From contig NZ_RHLN01000135.1 in NCBI RefSeq assembly GCF_004121075.1, forward strand, positions 1-64,000: a DNA stretch of 64,000 nt. The letters run 5' to 3'. The translations under genes and the position numbers were made by a program. Origin of the DNA: Lutibacter sp. HS1-25. Its GTDB lineage: Bacteria; Bacteroidota; Bacteroidia; Flavobacteriales; Flavobacteriaceae. This document shows, piece after piece, positions 35,386 through 44,639 of the stretch (its first letter is position 1; each line of letters opens with the position of its first letter). The notes below the pieces were generated by a model. That model was not told where the DNA came from. It saw only the letters and a program-made list of their open reading frames with translations, and ran no database searches.

Positions 35386-35469
35386 TTTTCCAAACCCCGT
35401 AAAGGTTGAAAAGTTGATGAAATTTTACATTATAAAAGTTTAAAAATTAAATTCGAATCCAGTTGTTTC

Positions 35470-35492
35470 CTTCCCTTTGAGAAGGATTAATG
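35470..35492. repeat. Short hairpin of a flavobacterial intergenic repeat
   Basis: CCTTC-CCTTTGA-GAAGG in the 126-base gap between yidD and lgt. A related CCCTAAAGGGAG string lies near 63944-63957. Possibly a remnant of a dispersed repeat. Confidence 0.3.
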
Positions 35493-35511
35493 GGATAAAT
35501 ACCAAATAAAA

Positions 35512-36333
35512 ATGATCGCAAATTATATAGATTGGAATCCTTCACCAGAAATTTTTAAGATAGGTCCTTTTGCAATTAGATACTACAGTTTAATGTTTGT
35601 AATTGCATTTATGCTTGGATTGCATTTGATGAAAAAAATATTTATTGAAGATAAAATTCCGCTTGAAAAATTAGATTCCTTATTTATTTACGTAGTAATT
35701 TCAACATTGATTGGTGCGCGTTTGGGGCATTTCTTATTTTATGATCCTGCTTTTTTGTTCGAAAAACCTTTGGAAGTTATTTTACCATTTCGTTTTTCTC
35801 CAAAATTTGAATTTACCGGATTTGCAGGTTTGGCAAGTCACGGAGCTGCCATCGGAATAATTATAGGATTGTATTTTTACAGTAAAAAAATTCTTAAAAA
35901 GCCACTATTGTACATATTAGATAGGGTGGTAGTTGTTTCTTCAATTGGTGGTGCTTTTGTTCGTTTAGGAAACTTAATGAATTCTGAAATTATTGGAAAA
36001 CCAACAAATTCAGATTATGGTTTTGTATTTCAAAGGCTTGGAGAAGATTTTCCGCGTCACCCGGCTCAATTATATGAAGCAATTAGTTATGTTGTAATAT
36101 TTGCTATATTATGGTTTATATATTGGAAAACTGATAAAAAACAAAAAATCGGATATATATTCGGTTTGTATTTTGTATTAATGTGGTCAGCACGATTTGT
36201 AGTTGAGTTCTTTAAAGAAAAACAGGTTGAAGGTGGTGAAAATTGGTTTTTAGATTTAAATACAGGGCAGGTATTAAGTATTCCATTGATTTTAATAGGT
36301 TTATACTTAATGTTTAAGGCTAAAAAAGCATAA
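35512..36333 (+). CDS. lgt: Prolipoprotein diacylglyceryl transferase
   Basis: Inner-membrane enzyme that moves diacylglycerol from phosphatidylglycerol to the lipobox cysteine, the first step of lipoprotein maturation. 273 residues, seven membrane helices. Motifs: FAIRYYSLMFVIAF, GARLGHFLFYDP, GLASHGAAIGI (HGGL-like), RLGNLMNSEIIG (the Lgt signature RxGNxxNxE) and RHPAQLYEA. Many lipoproteins in this window depend on it. A terminator follows. Confidence 0.96.
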   Translation: MIANYIDWNPSPEIFKIGPFAIRYYSLMFVIAFMLGLHLMKKIFIEDKIPLEKLDSLFIYVVISTLIGARLGHFLFYDPAFLFEKPLEVILPFRFSPKFEFTGFAGLASHGAAIGIIIGLYFYSKKILKKPLLYILDRVVVVSSIGGAFVRLGNLMNSEIIGKPTNSDYGFVFQRLGEDFPRHPAQLYEAISYVVIFAILWFIYWKTDKKQKIGYIFGLYFVLMWSARFVVEFFKEKQVEGGENWFLDLNTGQVLSIPLILIGLYLMFKAKKA

Positions 36334-36356
36334 TTTATAGCCTGTTTGCTGTTATA

Positions 36357-36404
36357 AAAAAAAAGAACATCGAGTTTATTTACAAGCTCAGTGTTCTTTT
36401 TTTT
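36357..36404. terminator. Terminator between lgt and the FNR-like gene
   Basis: AAAAAGAACA...CGAG and CTCAG...TGTTCTTTTTTTT form an interrupted stem with A/T-rich flanks, so it can serve lgt and perhaps the convergent gene. Confidence 0.65.
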
Positions 36405-36496
36405 AGTTTTAAAACAATTCAATTTATTTGTCAAAAGTTTAGAATGACAATCTTTGAAATTGTAATGTATTACGGGTAAATCAATAGGAATGCTAT

Positions 36497-37186
36497 CTAA
36501 TATCCTTCAGATAAATTTTTAAGCATATTTTTATTTATGATTTTGATTTTTTTACCAATTAAATCAATGATACCTTCTTTTTTAAGGTTTGATAACAATC
36601 TAATGGCTGATTCTGTAGCAGTACCAATTGTGTTTGCAATTTCTTCTCTGGTCAAAATAACGTCAATACAACCTTCGTTATCAACTCCAAATAAGTCTTC
36701 AAGGTGAACCAAAGTTTCTGCCAATCTATCTTTTACAGGCTTTTGAGCCATTTGAGAAATAGAAGTATTGGCTTCATTTAATTGGTGCGAAATGTTTCGC
36801 ATCATTTGTAAAGAAAAATTATTGTTTTCTTTAATAGTATCTAATATATCTCCTTTAGGAATAAAACAAACGTGCATATCTTCCAAAGCAATGGCATTTA
36901 AACCAACCAGTTCATCGCTTAAAATAGATCTGTGACCTAAAATATCACCATCTTTTACAAACTTAATAATCTGCTCTTTACCATTGGTATTCAGTTTGGT
37001 AAGTTTAGCTTTTCCGCCTCTAATACAATACAGTCCATTGATAGGATTCCCTTCTGTCATTAAATTTTCACCCTTTTTTATCAAAATGGTGGTTTTATGA
37101 TCAGAAAATTTTTCCAATTCATCATGCGTCAATGATTTAAGTGCATTAAATCTTTTGATAATGCATTGTCTGCAATTTGAAGACAT
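36497..37186 (-). CDS. Crp/Fnr-family transcriptional regulator beside the cbb3 locus
   Basis: 229 residues. N-terminal MSSNCRQCIIKR has C5 and C8; beta-roll sensor domain (about 25-120, KKGENLMTEGNPINGLYCIRGG with C54); dimerisation helix (about 125-150); HTH near 175-205 (LTREEIANTIGTATESAIRLLSNLKKEGII). The HTH contains E and R positions typical of FNR/Crp (E..T..R). Other cysteines are C107-like (HVCFIPK) and EGCID. It lacks the full four-cysteine N-terminal set of E. coli FNR, so Fe-S binding is uncertain. Divergent from the cbb3 operon, which it probably controls in response to oxygen or redox state. Confidence 0.87.
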   Translation of the reverse strand: MSSNCRQCIIKRFNALKSLTHDELEKFSDHKTTILIKKGENLMTEGNPINGLYCIRGGKAKLTKLNTNGKEQIIKFVKDGDILGHRSILSDELVGLNAIALEDMHVCFIPKGDILDTIKENNNFSLQMMRNISHQLNEANTSISQMAQKPVKDRLAETLVHLEDLFGVDNEGCIDVILTREEIANTIGTATESAIRLLSNLKKEGIIDLIGKKIKIINKNMLKNLSEGY

Positions 37187-37229
37187 AGTTAATAGTACGT
37201 TTTAGTTTAGTGTCAAAGGTAATAAAATT

Positions 37230-37245
37230 AATGATATTTGTCATA
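37230..37245. promoter_or_regulatory. Possible FNR-type operator ATGA-N6-TCAT
   Basis: A dyad ATGATATTTGTCAT lies in the 106-base divergent gap between the FNR-like gene and ccoI. Position suits control of both. It is not a canonical TTGATnnnnATCAA site. Confidence 0.3.
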
Positions 37246-37265
37246 ATTGTGTGAAAATAATTGAA

Positions 37266-37273
37266 TATTTTTG
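37266..37273 (+). promoter_or_regulatory. Putative -7 promoter element TATTTTTG for the cbb3 operon
   Basis: Matches TAnnTTTG, 19 bases before the ccoI ATG and 20 bases after the ATGA-N6-TCAT dyad. A TTG at 37247-37249 is 16 bases upstream, rather close for a -33 box. Confidence 0.45.
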
Positions 37274-37292
37274 TCAACGAAATTAGAAATAA

Positions 37293-39668
37293 ATGAGCGA
37301 TACCAATTGTTATCATTGTGGATTAGATTGTAACAAAAACGAAATTTCTTTTGATGAGAAATCCTTTTGCTGTAATGGTTGTAAAACCGTGTATGAAATT
37401 TTAAATAGCAACGAATTGAGTTGTTATTACGATTTTGAAACAAGTCCTGGAACAATTCCAACAGATATAAAAGGGAAATACAATTATTTAGAAAATGAAT
37501 CAATTGTAAATAAGCTGGTTGAGTTTAATGATGGTGATATTTCTGTAGTAGAATTTTTTATTCCTAGTATCCATTGTAGTTCTTGTATTTGGGTGTTGGA
37601 AAATTTAAGTAAATTAAACAATGGTGTTACCACATCTATGGTTAATTTTCCAACAAAAAAAATACGTATTACCTTTAAAAATGAACGCGTTAACTTAAAA
37701 CAATTGGTTGAGTTAATTACTTCAATAGGGTATGAGCCATACATAAGTTTGGATGATGATGCTGTTAAAAATAAAAAAATAGACAAAACGCTCATTTATC
37801 AGTTAACCATAGCTGCATTTTCTTTTGGCAATATTATGTTATTGTCTTTTCCTGAATATTTTGAATTGAGTGCAGATGATTTTTGGTTAGAAAAGTACAA
37901 GTTTTTATTTCGCTGGTTGATGTTTGTGATGGCTATTCCAGTAGTTTTTTATTCGGCAAAAGATTATTTTATTGCTGCTTATAAAGGTTTGAAGCATAAA
38001 ATGTTAAATATTGATGTGCCCATAGCCATAGGTATTTCTGTATTGTTTTTAAGAAGTACTTTTGAAATTATACTTAATATTGGGTCTGGATTTTTTGATA
38101 GTTTGGCTGGTTTGGTTTTCTTTTTATTGTTGGGTAAATTTTTTCAGCAAAAAACCTATAACTTTTTATCGTTTGAGCGCGATTACAAATCGTATTTCCC
38201 AATTGCGGTAACTAAAATAGTAAATGGTAAGGAAACCAGCATTCCCGTTAAAGATATTGAAAAAGGAGATCGGTTATTAATTAGAAATGAAGAGTTGATA
38301 CCTGTTGATGGTATTTTAATAGCTGGAAATGCAGCAATAGATTATAGTTTTGTAACAGGAGAATCGGTAGCTGTAATCAAACAATCTGGCGATAAATTAT
38401 TTGCTGGCGGCAAACAAACTACGGGCGCTATTGAAATGGATGTTGTAAACACAATGTCTCAAAGCTATTTAACACAATTATGGAGCAACGATGTTTTTAA
38501 CAAAACAAACGAAATTACCATAAAAAATATTACAGATGCCATTAGTAAATATTTTACGATAGCCATTTTAGCCATTGCTTTATTTGCTGGTATTTATTGG
38601 TATTTTACCAATCCGTCTATGACATTTAATGTTGTAACAGCAGTTTTAATAATTGCTTGTCCTTGTGCATTGGCGTTATCTGCACCGTTTGCAATAGGAA
38701 ATATGTTGCGGATTTTTGGGTATAAAAAATGTTACCTAAAAAATGCGGAAACGATTGAAAATATTTCAAAAATAGACACCATTATTTTTGATAAAACAGG
38801 GACGATTACTTCTAGCGACAAAACGCAAATTAGTTATGAAGGAAAAGTTTTAAATAACAGCGAATTAAGTGCTGTAAAAACGGTTTTAAGAGCATCTAAT
38901 CATCCGTTAAGCAGGTTGTTATATCGTTTTATTTCAGAAAACACTTTAAATGTTGAACCGCTGTATTTTGATGAAATTCTTGGAAAGGGAATTGAAGCTA
39001 AAATTGAAGGTTACGATATCAAATTGGGATCAGCAAGTTTTGTAGACAGCAATTTAATTAACAACAATGAAACTTCTATCTACATTAAAATAAACAACGA
39101 TTTTAAAGGTTGTTATATTTTTAAAAACAGTTATAGAACGGGTGTAAAAGAAGTTTTTGAAACGCTTTCAAAAAAATACAAATTGGTTATTTTGTCTGGA
39201 GATAATGAAGGTGAAAAGCCGTATTTAGAAAAAATATTACCTCCAAATACCCAGTTTGAATTCAATCAAAAACCCGAAAATAAATTGGAGTTTATTAAAA
39301 ATATGCAACAACAAGGTGCAAAAGTAATGATGATTGGAGATGGTTTAAATGATGCAGGTGCTTTGGCACAAAGCAATGTTGGTGTTGCTATTTCTGAAGA
39401 TGTGAATGTATTTTCACCAGCCAGTGATGCCATTTTAGATGCACAATTATTTAATAAATTACCTGCATTTATTGCATTGTCTGTTGAAACAATTGCAGTA
39501 ATTAAAATGAGTTTTATCATTTCATTTTGTTACAATGTAATTGGAATGTATTTTGCTTTAACAGGACAATTAACACCGGTTGTAGCAGCGATTTTAATGC
39601 CCTTGAGTTCTATATCAATTGTGGTGTTTGTAACATTAGTTACAAATTTCATTTCAAGAAAGCTTTAA
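37293..39668 (+). CDS. ccoI: Copper-transporting P-type ATPase of the CcoI/FixI type
   Basis: 791 residues. Moves copper across the inner membrane for cbb3 oxidase assembly. Order: N-terminal metal-binding region (CYHCGLDC, FCCNGC), HMA domain with IHCSSCIWVL (about 90-160), eight membrane helices, actuator motif FVTGES, CPC ion site in IACPCALAL (about 456), phosphorylation site DKTGTIT (about 499), and GDGLNDAGAL. The extended N-terminus with two CxxC-type clusters is typical of CcoI. First gene of the operon, followed by ccoS and ccoNO. Confidence 0.93.
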   Translation: MSDTNCYHCGLDCNKNEISFDEKSFCCNGCKTVYEILNSNELSCYYDFETSPGTIPTDIKGKYNYLENESIVNKLVEFNDGDISVVEFFIPSIHCSSCIWVLENLSKLNNGVTTSMVNFPTKKIRITFKNERVNLKQLVELITSIGYEPYISLDDDAVKNKKIDKTLIYQLTIAAFSFGNIMLLSFPEYFELSADDFWLEKYKFLFRWLMFVMAIPVVFYSAKDYFIAAYKGLKHKMLNIDVPIAIGISVLFLRSTFEIILNIGSGFFDSLAGLVFFLLLGKFFQQKTYNFLSFERDYKSYFPIAVTKIVNGKETSIPVKDIEKGDRLLIRNEELIPVDGILIAGNAAIDYSFVTGESVAVIKQSGDKLFAGGKQTTGAIEMDVVNTMSQSYLTQLWSNDVFNKTNEITIKNITDAISKYFTIAILAIALFAGIYWYFTNPSMTFNVVTAVLIIACPCALALSAPFAIGNMLRIFGYKKCYLKNAETIENISKIDTIIFDKTGTITSSDKTQISYEGKVLNNSELSAVKTVLRASNHPLSRLLYRFISENTLNVEPLYFDEILGKGIEAKIEGYDIKLGSASFVDSNLINNNETSIYIKINNDFKGCYIFKNSYRTGVKEVFETLSKKYKLVILSGDNEGEKPYLEKILPPNTQFEFNQKPENKLEFIKNMQQQGAKVMMIGDGLNDAGALAQSNVGVAISEDVNVFSPASDAILDAQLFNKLPAFIALSVETIAVIKMSFIISFCYNVIGMYFALTGQLTPVVAAILMPLSSISIVVFVTLVTNFISRKL

Positions 39669-39783
39669 AAACTAGTAAATTGAATAGTTGGATGTGGTAT
39701 AATATGACAATTATCATTTTTTTTTCGAATCTAAAATGTATATTTGTTTTCAAATTAAATAACTAAAAAATCAAGTAACTAAA

Positions 39784-39957
39784 ATGGAAGTTGTCTACAT
39801 AACAATAGGCGTAAGTATTGTTGTTGCAGTGTTTTTTTTCATTATATTTATCAAATCAGTCAAATCGGGGCAGTATGAAGATACTTACACGCCTTCGGTT
39901 CGTATGTTGTTTGATGATGAATTGGTTACTGATAAAAAACAAAAACAAACTAAATAA
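39784..39957 (+). CDS. ccoS: cbb3-type cytochrome oxidase assembly protein CcoS
   Basis: 57 residues. One membrane helix near the N-terminus (VVYITIGVSIVVAVFFFIIF) and then the CcoS motif SVKSGQYEDTYTPSVRMLFDDE, with the Q-[FY]-[DE]-D block preceding a short charged tail. CcoS is needed for cofactor insertion into the cbb3 oxidase. It lies between ccoI and ccoNO, its usual place, 26 bases before the ccoNO start. Confidence 0.9.
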   Translation: MEVVYITIGVSIVVAVFFFIIFIKSVKSGQYEDTYTPSVRMLFDDELVTDKKQKQTK

Positions 39958-39982
39958 TAACTAACAATTAATCAAAACAAGT

Positions 39983-42151
39983 ATGGAAAAAGAACAGTTT
40001 TATTATGATAATAAAATCGTAAAAATGTTTCTTTGGGCTACAATTCTATGGGGAGTTGTAGGAATGTTAGTAGGGCTATTGGTAGCGCTACTTTTTGTTT
40101 TCCCAGGATTATTAGAATTTGCAGGAGCAGACAATGCCATTTCGTGGTTAAGTTTTGGTCGTTTAAGACCTTTACACACAAATGCCGTTATTTTTGCTTT
40201 TGTTGGTAACGGAATTTTCCTTGGAATTTATTATTCTACCCAAAGACTGTTAAAAGCAAGAATGTTTAGCGACGTTTTAAGTAGAATTCATTTTTGGGGA
40301 TGGCAAGCTATTATTGTAGCTGCAGCTATTACCTTGCCTTTAGGTTTTACTTCATCAAAAGAATATGCAGAATTAGAGTGGCCTATAGATATTATGGTTG
40401 TTTTAATTTGGGTTGTTTTTGGAATTAACCTTATTGGTACTATTTTAAAAAGAAGACAACGTCATATTTATGTTGCTATTTGGTTTTACATTGCAACTTT
40501 AATAACCATTGCTGTTCTTTATATATTTAACAATTTAGAAATGCCTATTACGGCTTTCAAAAGTTATTCTATTTACTCTGGTGTGCAAGATGCCTTGGTA
40601 CAATGGTGGTATGGTCACAATGCGGTGGCATTTTTCTTAACCACACCTGTATTGGGTTTAATGTATTATTTTATTCCTAAAGTAGCAAACAGACCTGTAT
40701 ATTCATACAGATTGTCTATCATTCACTTCTGGACTTTGATTTTCTTGTATATCTGGGCGGGTCCTCACCATTTATTATATACAGCTTTACCTGAGTGGGC
40801 TCAAACTTTAGGAACCGTATTTTCTGTAATGTTGATATTCCCTTCTTGGGGTGGTATGATCAACGGATTGTTAACACTTCGTGGTGCTTGGGATAAAGTG
40901 CGCGAAAATCCAGTGTTAAAATTCTTTGTAGTTGCAATTACTGGTTATGGTATGGCAACTTTTGAAGGTCCTATGTTGTCATTTAAAAACTTAAATGCAA
41001 TTGGGCACTATACAGACTGGATTGTAGGTCACGTTCATATTGGAGCTTTGGCTTGGAACGGATTTATGATTGCTGGTATTGTTTACTGGTTGGCTGAAAA
41101 ACTTTGGAAAACGCCATTGTATTCAAGAAAACTGGCAAATACACATTTTTGGTTGGGAACTTTAGGTATCTTATTTTATGCTATTCCATTATATGTTGCA
41201 GGGTTTACACAAGCATTTATGTGGAAACAATTCAATCCTGATGGTACATTGGTTTACGGTAACTTCCTAGAAACTGTAACACAAGTTATTCCTATGTACG
41301 CAATGCGTGCTATTGGAGGTACATTGTACTTAACAGGTTTTGTTTTATTGGCTATCAACGTTATTAAAACGGCTAAAGCTGGTTCTCCTGTTGAAGATGA
41401 ATTGGCAGAAGCTGCACCATTGAAAAAAATTAGTGGTAAACGTATTGCTGGTGAAGGTTTTCATACTTGGTTAGAACGTAAAGTTGTTTTGTTTTCTATA
41501 TTAACAGCTGTTGCCATCTTAATTGGTACTTTGGTAGAAATTGTACCATTGTTTTTGGTAAAATCTAATGTACCTACAATCACAAGTATCAAACCATACA
41601 CTCCTTTAGAGTTAGAGGGTAGAGATATTTATATTCGTGAAGGTTGTAACAACTGTCACTCGCAAATGATTCGTCCGTTCCGTTCAGAAGTTGAGCGTTA
41701 TGGTGAATATTCAAAAGCAGGAGAATATGTATATGATTTCCCATTCCTATGGGGATCTCGTAGAACAGGTCCAGATGTTCACAGAGTTGGTGGAAAATAC
41801 AATGACAACTGGCATTTTAACCATATGTCTGATCCACGTTCAACATCTCCTGGTTCTATTATGCCTCGTTATTCTTGGTTGATTAAAAATGATTTGAATG
41901 CATCTGATATTCAAAACAAAATGGAAGGAATGGTAAAATTAGGTGTTCCTTATACTGCTGAAGATATTGCAGGTGCTAAAGAGCAATTAATGAAGCAAGC
42001 AAAAGGAATTGTAGCTAATTTAGGTCAAGATCCTGAGTTTGTAACAAATTACGGTTCAAGTAACATTCAAAATAAAGAAATTGTTGCTTTAATTGCTTAT
42101 TTACAACGCTTGGGTACAGATATTAAAGCGGGTAATACAGCTCAAAAATAA
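39983..42151 (+). CDS. ccoNO: cbb3-type cytochrome c oxidase, fused CcoN-CcoO subunits
   Basis: 722 residues. High-affinity terminal oxidase core. Residues about 1-475 are CcoN: 12 or more helices with heme/Cu ligands in RPLHTNAVIF, WWYGHNAVAFF, GPHHLLYTALPEW and IVGHVHIGALAWNG. Residues about 500-722 are CcoO: one helix, then the heme c site EGCNNCHSQMIRPF (about 555-560) and SIMPRYSWL with the axial Met. Fusion of the two subunits is common in Bacteroidota and unlike the separate proteobacterial genes. Confidence 0.95.
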   Translation: MEKEQFYYDNKIVKMFLWATILWGVVGMLVGLLVALLFVFPGLLEFAGADNAISWLSFGRLRPLHTNAVIFAFVGNGIFLGIYYSTQRLLKARMFSDVLSRIHFWGWQAIIVAAAITLPLGFTSSKEYAELEWPIDIMVVLIWVVFGINLIGTILKRRQRHIYVAIWFYIATLITIAVLYIFNNLEMPITAFKSYSIYSGVQDALVQWWYGHNAVAFFLTTPVLGLMYYFIPKVANRPVYSYRLSIIHFWTLIFLYIWAGPHHLLYTALPEWAQTLGTVFSVMLIFPSWGGMINGLLTLRGAWDKVRENPVLKFFVVAITGYGMATFEGPMLSFKNLNAIGHYTDWIVGHVHIGALAWNGFMIAGIVYWLAEKLWKTPLYSRKLANTHFWLGTLGILFYAIPLYVAGFTQAFMWKQFNPDGTLVYGNFLETVTQVIPMYAMRAIGGTLYLTGFVLLAINVIKTAKAGSPVEDELAEAAPLKKISGKRIAGEGFHTWLERKVVLFSILTAVAILIGTLVEIVPLFLVKSNVPTITSIKPYTPLELEGRDIYIREGCNNCHSQMIRPFRSEVERYGEYSKAGEYVYDFPFLWGSRRTGPDVHRVGGKYNDNWHFNHMSDPRSTSPGSIMPRYSWLIKNDLNASDIQNKMEGMVKLGVPYTAEDIAGAKEQLMKQAKGIVANLGQDPEFVTNYGSSNIQNKEIVALIAYLQRLGTDIKAGNTAQK

Positions 42152-42156
42152 TAGCC

Positions 42157-42354
42157 ATGTTAAAATTTATAAAACATAATTTCGACGGTATTGATGGGGT
42201 AGAAATTTACCCAATTATTTCATTGTTGTTATTTTTTACAGTTTTTGTTACAATGATCATTTTTGTTTTCAAATTACCAAAAAAAAGTATAGATGAAGTA
42301 AGTCAGTTACCTTTAGATAACGATACTAATATTAAAGAAATTAACCATGAATAA
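42157..42354 (+). CDS. ccoQ: cbb3-type oxidase subunit CcoQ-like small membrane protein
   Basis: 65 residues with one membrane helix (EIYPIISLLLFFTVFVTMIIFVF) and a polar tail (LPKKSIDEVSQLPLDND). Position between ccoNO and ccoP and size fit CcoQ, which stabilises the complex. Homology at sequence level is weak in this family. Its end overlaps ccoP by 8 bases. Confidence 0.82.
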   Translation: MLKFIKHNFDGIDGVEIYPIISLLLFFTVFVTMIIFVFKLPKKSIDEVSQLPLDNDTNIKEINHE

Positions 42355-43015
42355 AAATTCAGAAAAGATATCGGGCTGGAAAAGATTTATGAAATCTATG
42401 ACGAAGGCTCACGATTTAGGAACAGAAGAAGATATATTACTTGACCACGATTATGATGGTATAAAAGAGCTTGATAATGTATTGCCGCCTTGGTGGTTGT
42501 ATGGTTTTTATATTACCATTGCCATTAGTGCATTTTATGTTTTTCAGGTGTTGACAAACCCAGACGATTACAATCAAGCAAATGAATATTCAATTGCTGT
42601 AGCTGAAGGAAAGGCCGAAGTTGAAGCTTATAAGGCTGCAAATCCTCAGTTATTTGACGATTCTAATATTGTTGCACTTACTGATGAAGCAAGTATTGCA
42701 AAAGGAAAAGCTTTGTTTACTGAAAAAACTTGTTTTGCTTGTCATTTAGCTGATTTAGGTGGAAGTATTGGTCCAAACTTAACAGATAACACTTGGATAT
42801 TGGGTGGTGGTGTTAAAAATATTTTCAATACAATTTCTAAAGGAGGTAGACCGGGTAAAGGTATGATTGCTTGGGAAAGTACGATTAGTAGAGACGAAAG
42901 AATTCAATTAGCAAGTTATATTATTTCTATGCAAGGTACAACTCCTGCAAATCCAAAAGCTGCAGAAGGAGATATTATTTGGCCAGAAGTTACTGAAGAA
43001 GCTGCTGTTGAATAA
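42347..43015 (+). CDS. ccoP: cbb3-type oxidase cytochrome c subunit CcoP, single-heme form
   Basis: 222 residues. N-terminal CcoP domain with one helix (LPPWWLYGFYITIAISAFYVF), then one cytochrome c domain with KTCFACH as the only CxxCH, GPNLTD and GRPGKGMIAW with the likely axial Met. Proteobacterial CcoP carries two hemes; this shorter form has one. C-terminus ends in an acidic tail. It takes electrons from soluble cytochromes and passes them to CcoO. A terminator follows. Confidence 0.92.
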   Translation: MNKNSEKISGWKRFMKSMTKAHDLGTEEDILLDHDYDGIKELDNVLPPWWLYGFYITIAISAFYVFQVLTNPDDYNQANEYSIAVAEGKAEVEAYKAANPQLFDDSNIVALTDEASIAKGKALFTEKTCFACHLADLGGSIGPNLTDNTWILGGGVKNIFNTISKGGRPGKGMIAWESTISRDERIQLASYIISMQGTTPANPKAAEGDIIWPEVTEEAAVE

Positions 43016-43039
43016 ACGACAGTTCAAGAGTAAATATTT

Positions 43040-43070
43040 AAAAAAGGCAAAAATTAATTTTGCCTTTTTT
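43040..43070 (+). terminator. Terminator after ccoP
   Basis: AAAAAAGGCAAAA-TTAA-TTTTGCCTTTTTT, a perfect stem with T run, 25 bases after the ccoP stop. It may attenuate rather than end transcription into ccoG. Confidence 0.8.
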
Positions 43071-43191
43071 AATCACAATAATGAAACTGTTTTTTGATTT
43101 TTTTTGTAACTTTTGTTGAATCAAGTTAAGTAATTAACTGTAAATTTACAGAAGCCAAAAAAATTAAAAAACAGTTTTTTTTTATAAACTT

Positions 43192-44607
43192 ATGGAGAAA
43201 CAAGAAAACGAACGTTTTAGAGATTCTATTGCAACAATAGATGCATCAGGAAAAAGAAAATTTATTTATCCAAAAAAGCCAAAAGGAAAATTATACAACT
43301 ATAGAACCCTTGTAAGTTGGGGTTTGTTGGCTTTTCTGCTTTCAGCTCCTTTTATTAAAATTAAGGGAAATCAGTTTTTACTGTTCAATGTTATTGAACG
43401 TAAATTTCACATATTTGGTTTTCCATTTTGGCCTCAAGATTTTCATTTACTGGTCATTTCACTATTGGTAAGTGTTGTTTTTGTTATTTTATTTACGGTT
43501 GTTTTTGGTCGTATTTTTTGTGGATGGATTTGTCCGCAAACTATTTTTATGGAAATGGTTTTCAGAAAAGTAGAATATTTAATTGAAGGCGACAGGTCTA
43601 AACAAATGAAACTTGAAAAACAATCTTGGAATGCTGAAAAAATTAGAAAAAGACTGCTAAAATGGTTTGTGTTTTTTTTAATTTCTTTTCTAATCTCTAA
43701 TGTGTTTTTGGCTTATATTATAGGATCCGATGAAGTTTTAGGATATATAAACGAAGGTCCTTCAGCAAATATTGGGATGCTTGTAAAATTATTGGCGTTT
43801 ACAGCTGTGTTTTATTTTGTTTTTGCGTGGTTTAGAGAACAGGTTTGTATTATTGTTTGTCCGTACGGACGCTTACAAGGTGTTTTGTTAGACAATAAAT
43901 CCATCAATGTAGCTTACGATTTTGTTAGAGGAGAAGGTGAAAATGGAAGAAAAAAATTAAGAAAAGAAGAAAATAGAGATGAACTTGGTCATGGTGATTG
44001 TATAGACTGTAAACAGTGTGTGCAAGTTTGTCCTACAGGAATAGATATTAGAAACGGAACTCAATTAGAATGTATCAATTGTACCGCTTGTATCGATGCT
44101 TGTAATGAAATTATGGATAAATCTGGTTTTGAACAAGGTTTGATTCGTTATGCTTCTGAAGATGATATTGAGAAAAAAGAAAAATTCAAGTTCAACGCAC
44201 GTTTAATTGCCTATTCAGTAATTTTAACCATATTGGTTGGCGTTTTAATTACAATGCTGTTTTTAAGAAACGATGTAGAAGCAACTGTATTAAGATTACC
44301 AGGGCAAACATTTCAATCTACTGCAACAACTATTAAAAATGTGTATACTGTAAAGCTGATCAACAAAACTACAGAGGACATCAATGATGTTTCTATTGAA
44401 TTAATTTCACACAAAGGAACTGTTGATATGGTTGGCGGACATTTAAATATTCCGAAGCAAGGTTTGAAAGAAGGAACTTTATTTATTGAAATAGATAAAA
44501 AAGATTTAAATTCGTCAAAAGAAAACTTAAAAATTGGAATTTATTCAGGAGGTAAACTAATAGATAAAACCAAAACTAATTTTTCAGGACCTATTATTAT
44601 AAAATAA
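43192..44607 (+). CDS. ccoG: cbb3 oxidase accessory ferredoxin-type protein CcoG
   Basis: 471 residues. Membrane protein of the FixG/RdxA family, linked to copper reduction for cbb3 assembly. Five or so helices; cysteine motifs CGWICPQT, CIIVCPYGR and two [4Fe-4S] ferredoxin motifs CIDCKQCVQVCP and CINCTACIDAC; a C-terminal periplasmic immunoglobulin-like domain (about 370-471). Full length. It leads the second part of the cbb3 locus. Confidence 0.95.
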   Translation: MEKQENERFRDSIATIDASGKRKFIYPKKPKGKLYNYRTLVSWGLLAFLLSAPFIKIKGNQFLLFNVIERKFHIFGFPFWPQDFHLLVISLLVSVVFVILFTVVFGRIFCGWICPQTIFMEMVFRKVEYLIEGDRSKQMKLEKQSWNAEKIRKRLLKWFVFFLISFLISNVFLAYIIGSDEVLGYINEGPSANIGMLVKLLAFTAVFYFVFAWFREQVCIIVCPYGRLQGVLLDNKSINVAYDFVRGEGENGRKKLRKEENRDELGHGDCIDCKQCVQVCPTGIDIRNGTQLECINCTACIDACNEIMDKSGFEQGLIRYASEDDIEKKEKFKFNARLIAYSVILTILVGVLITMLFLRNDVEATVLRLPGQTFQSTATTIKNVYTVKLINKTTEDINDVSIELISHKGTVDMVGGHLNIPKQGLKEGTLFIEIDKKDLNSSKENLKIGIYSGGKLIDKTKTNFSGPIIIK

Positions 44608-44639
44608 GTTTTTACTAAAAGAAGTTAAAAAAATATACC

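Noticed and set aside
37228-37503. Minus-strand open frame overlapping the ccoI start and promoter region
   Set aside because: Composition is low complexity, it overlaps the clear CcoI N-terminus and no family motif is present.
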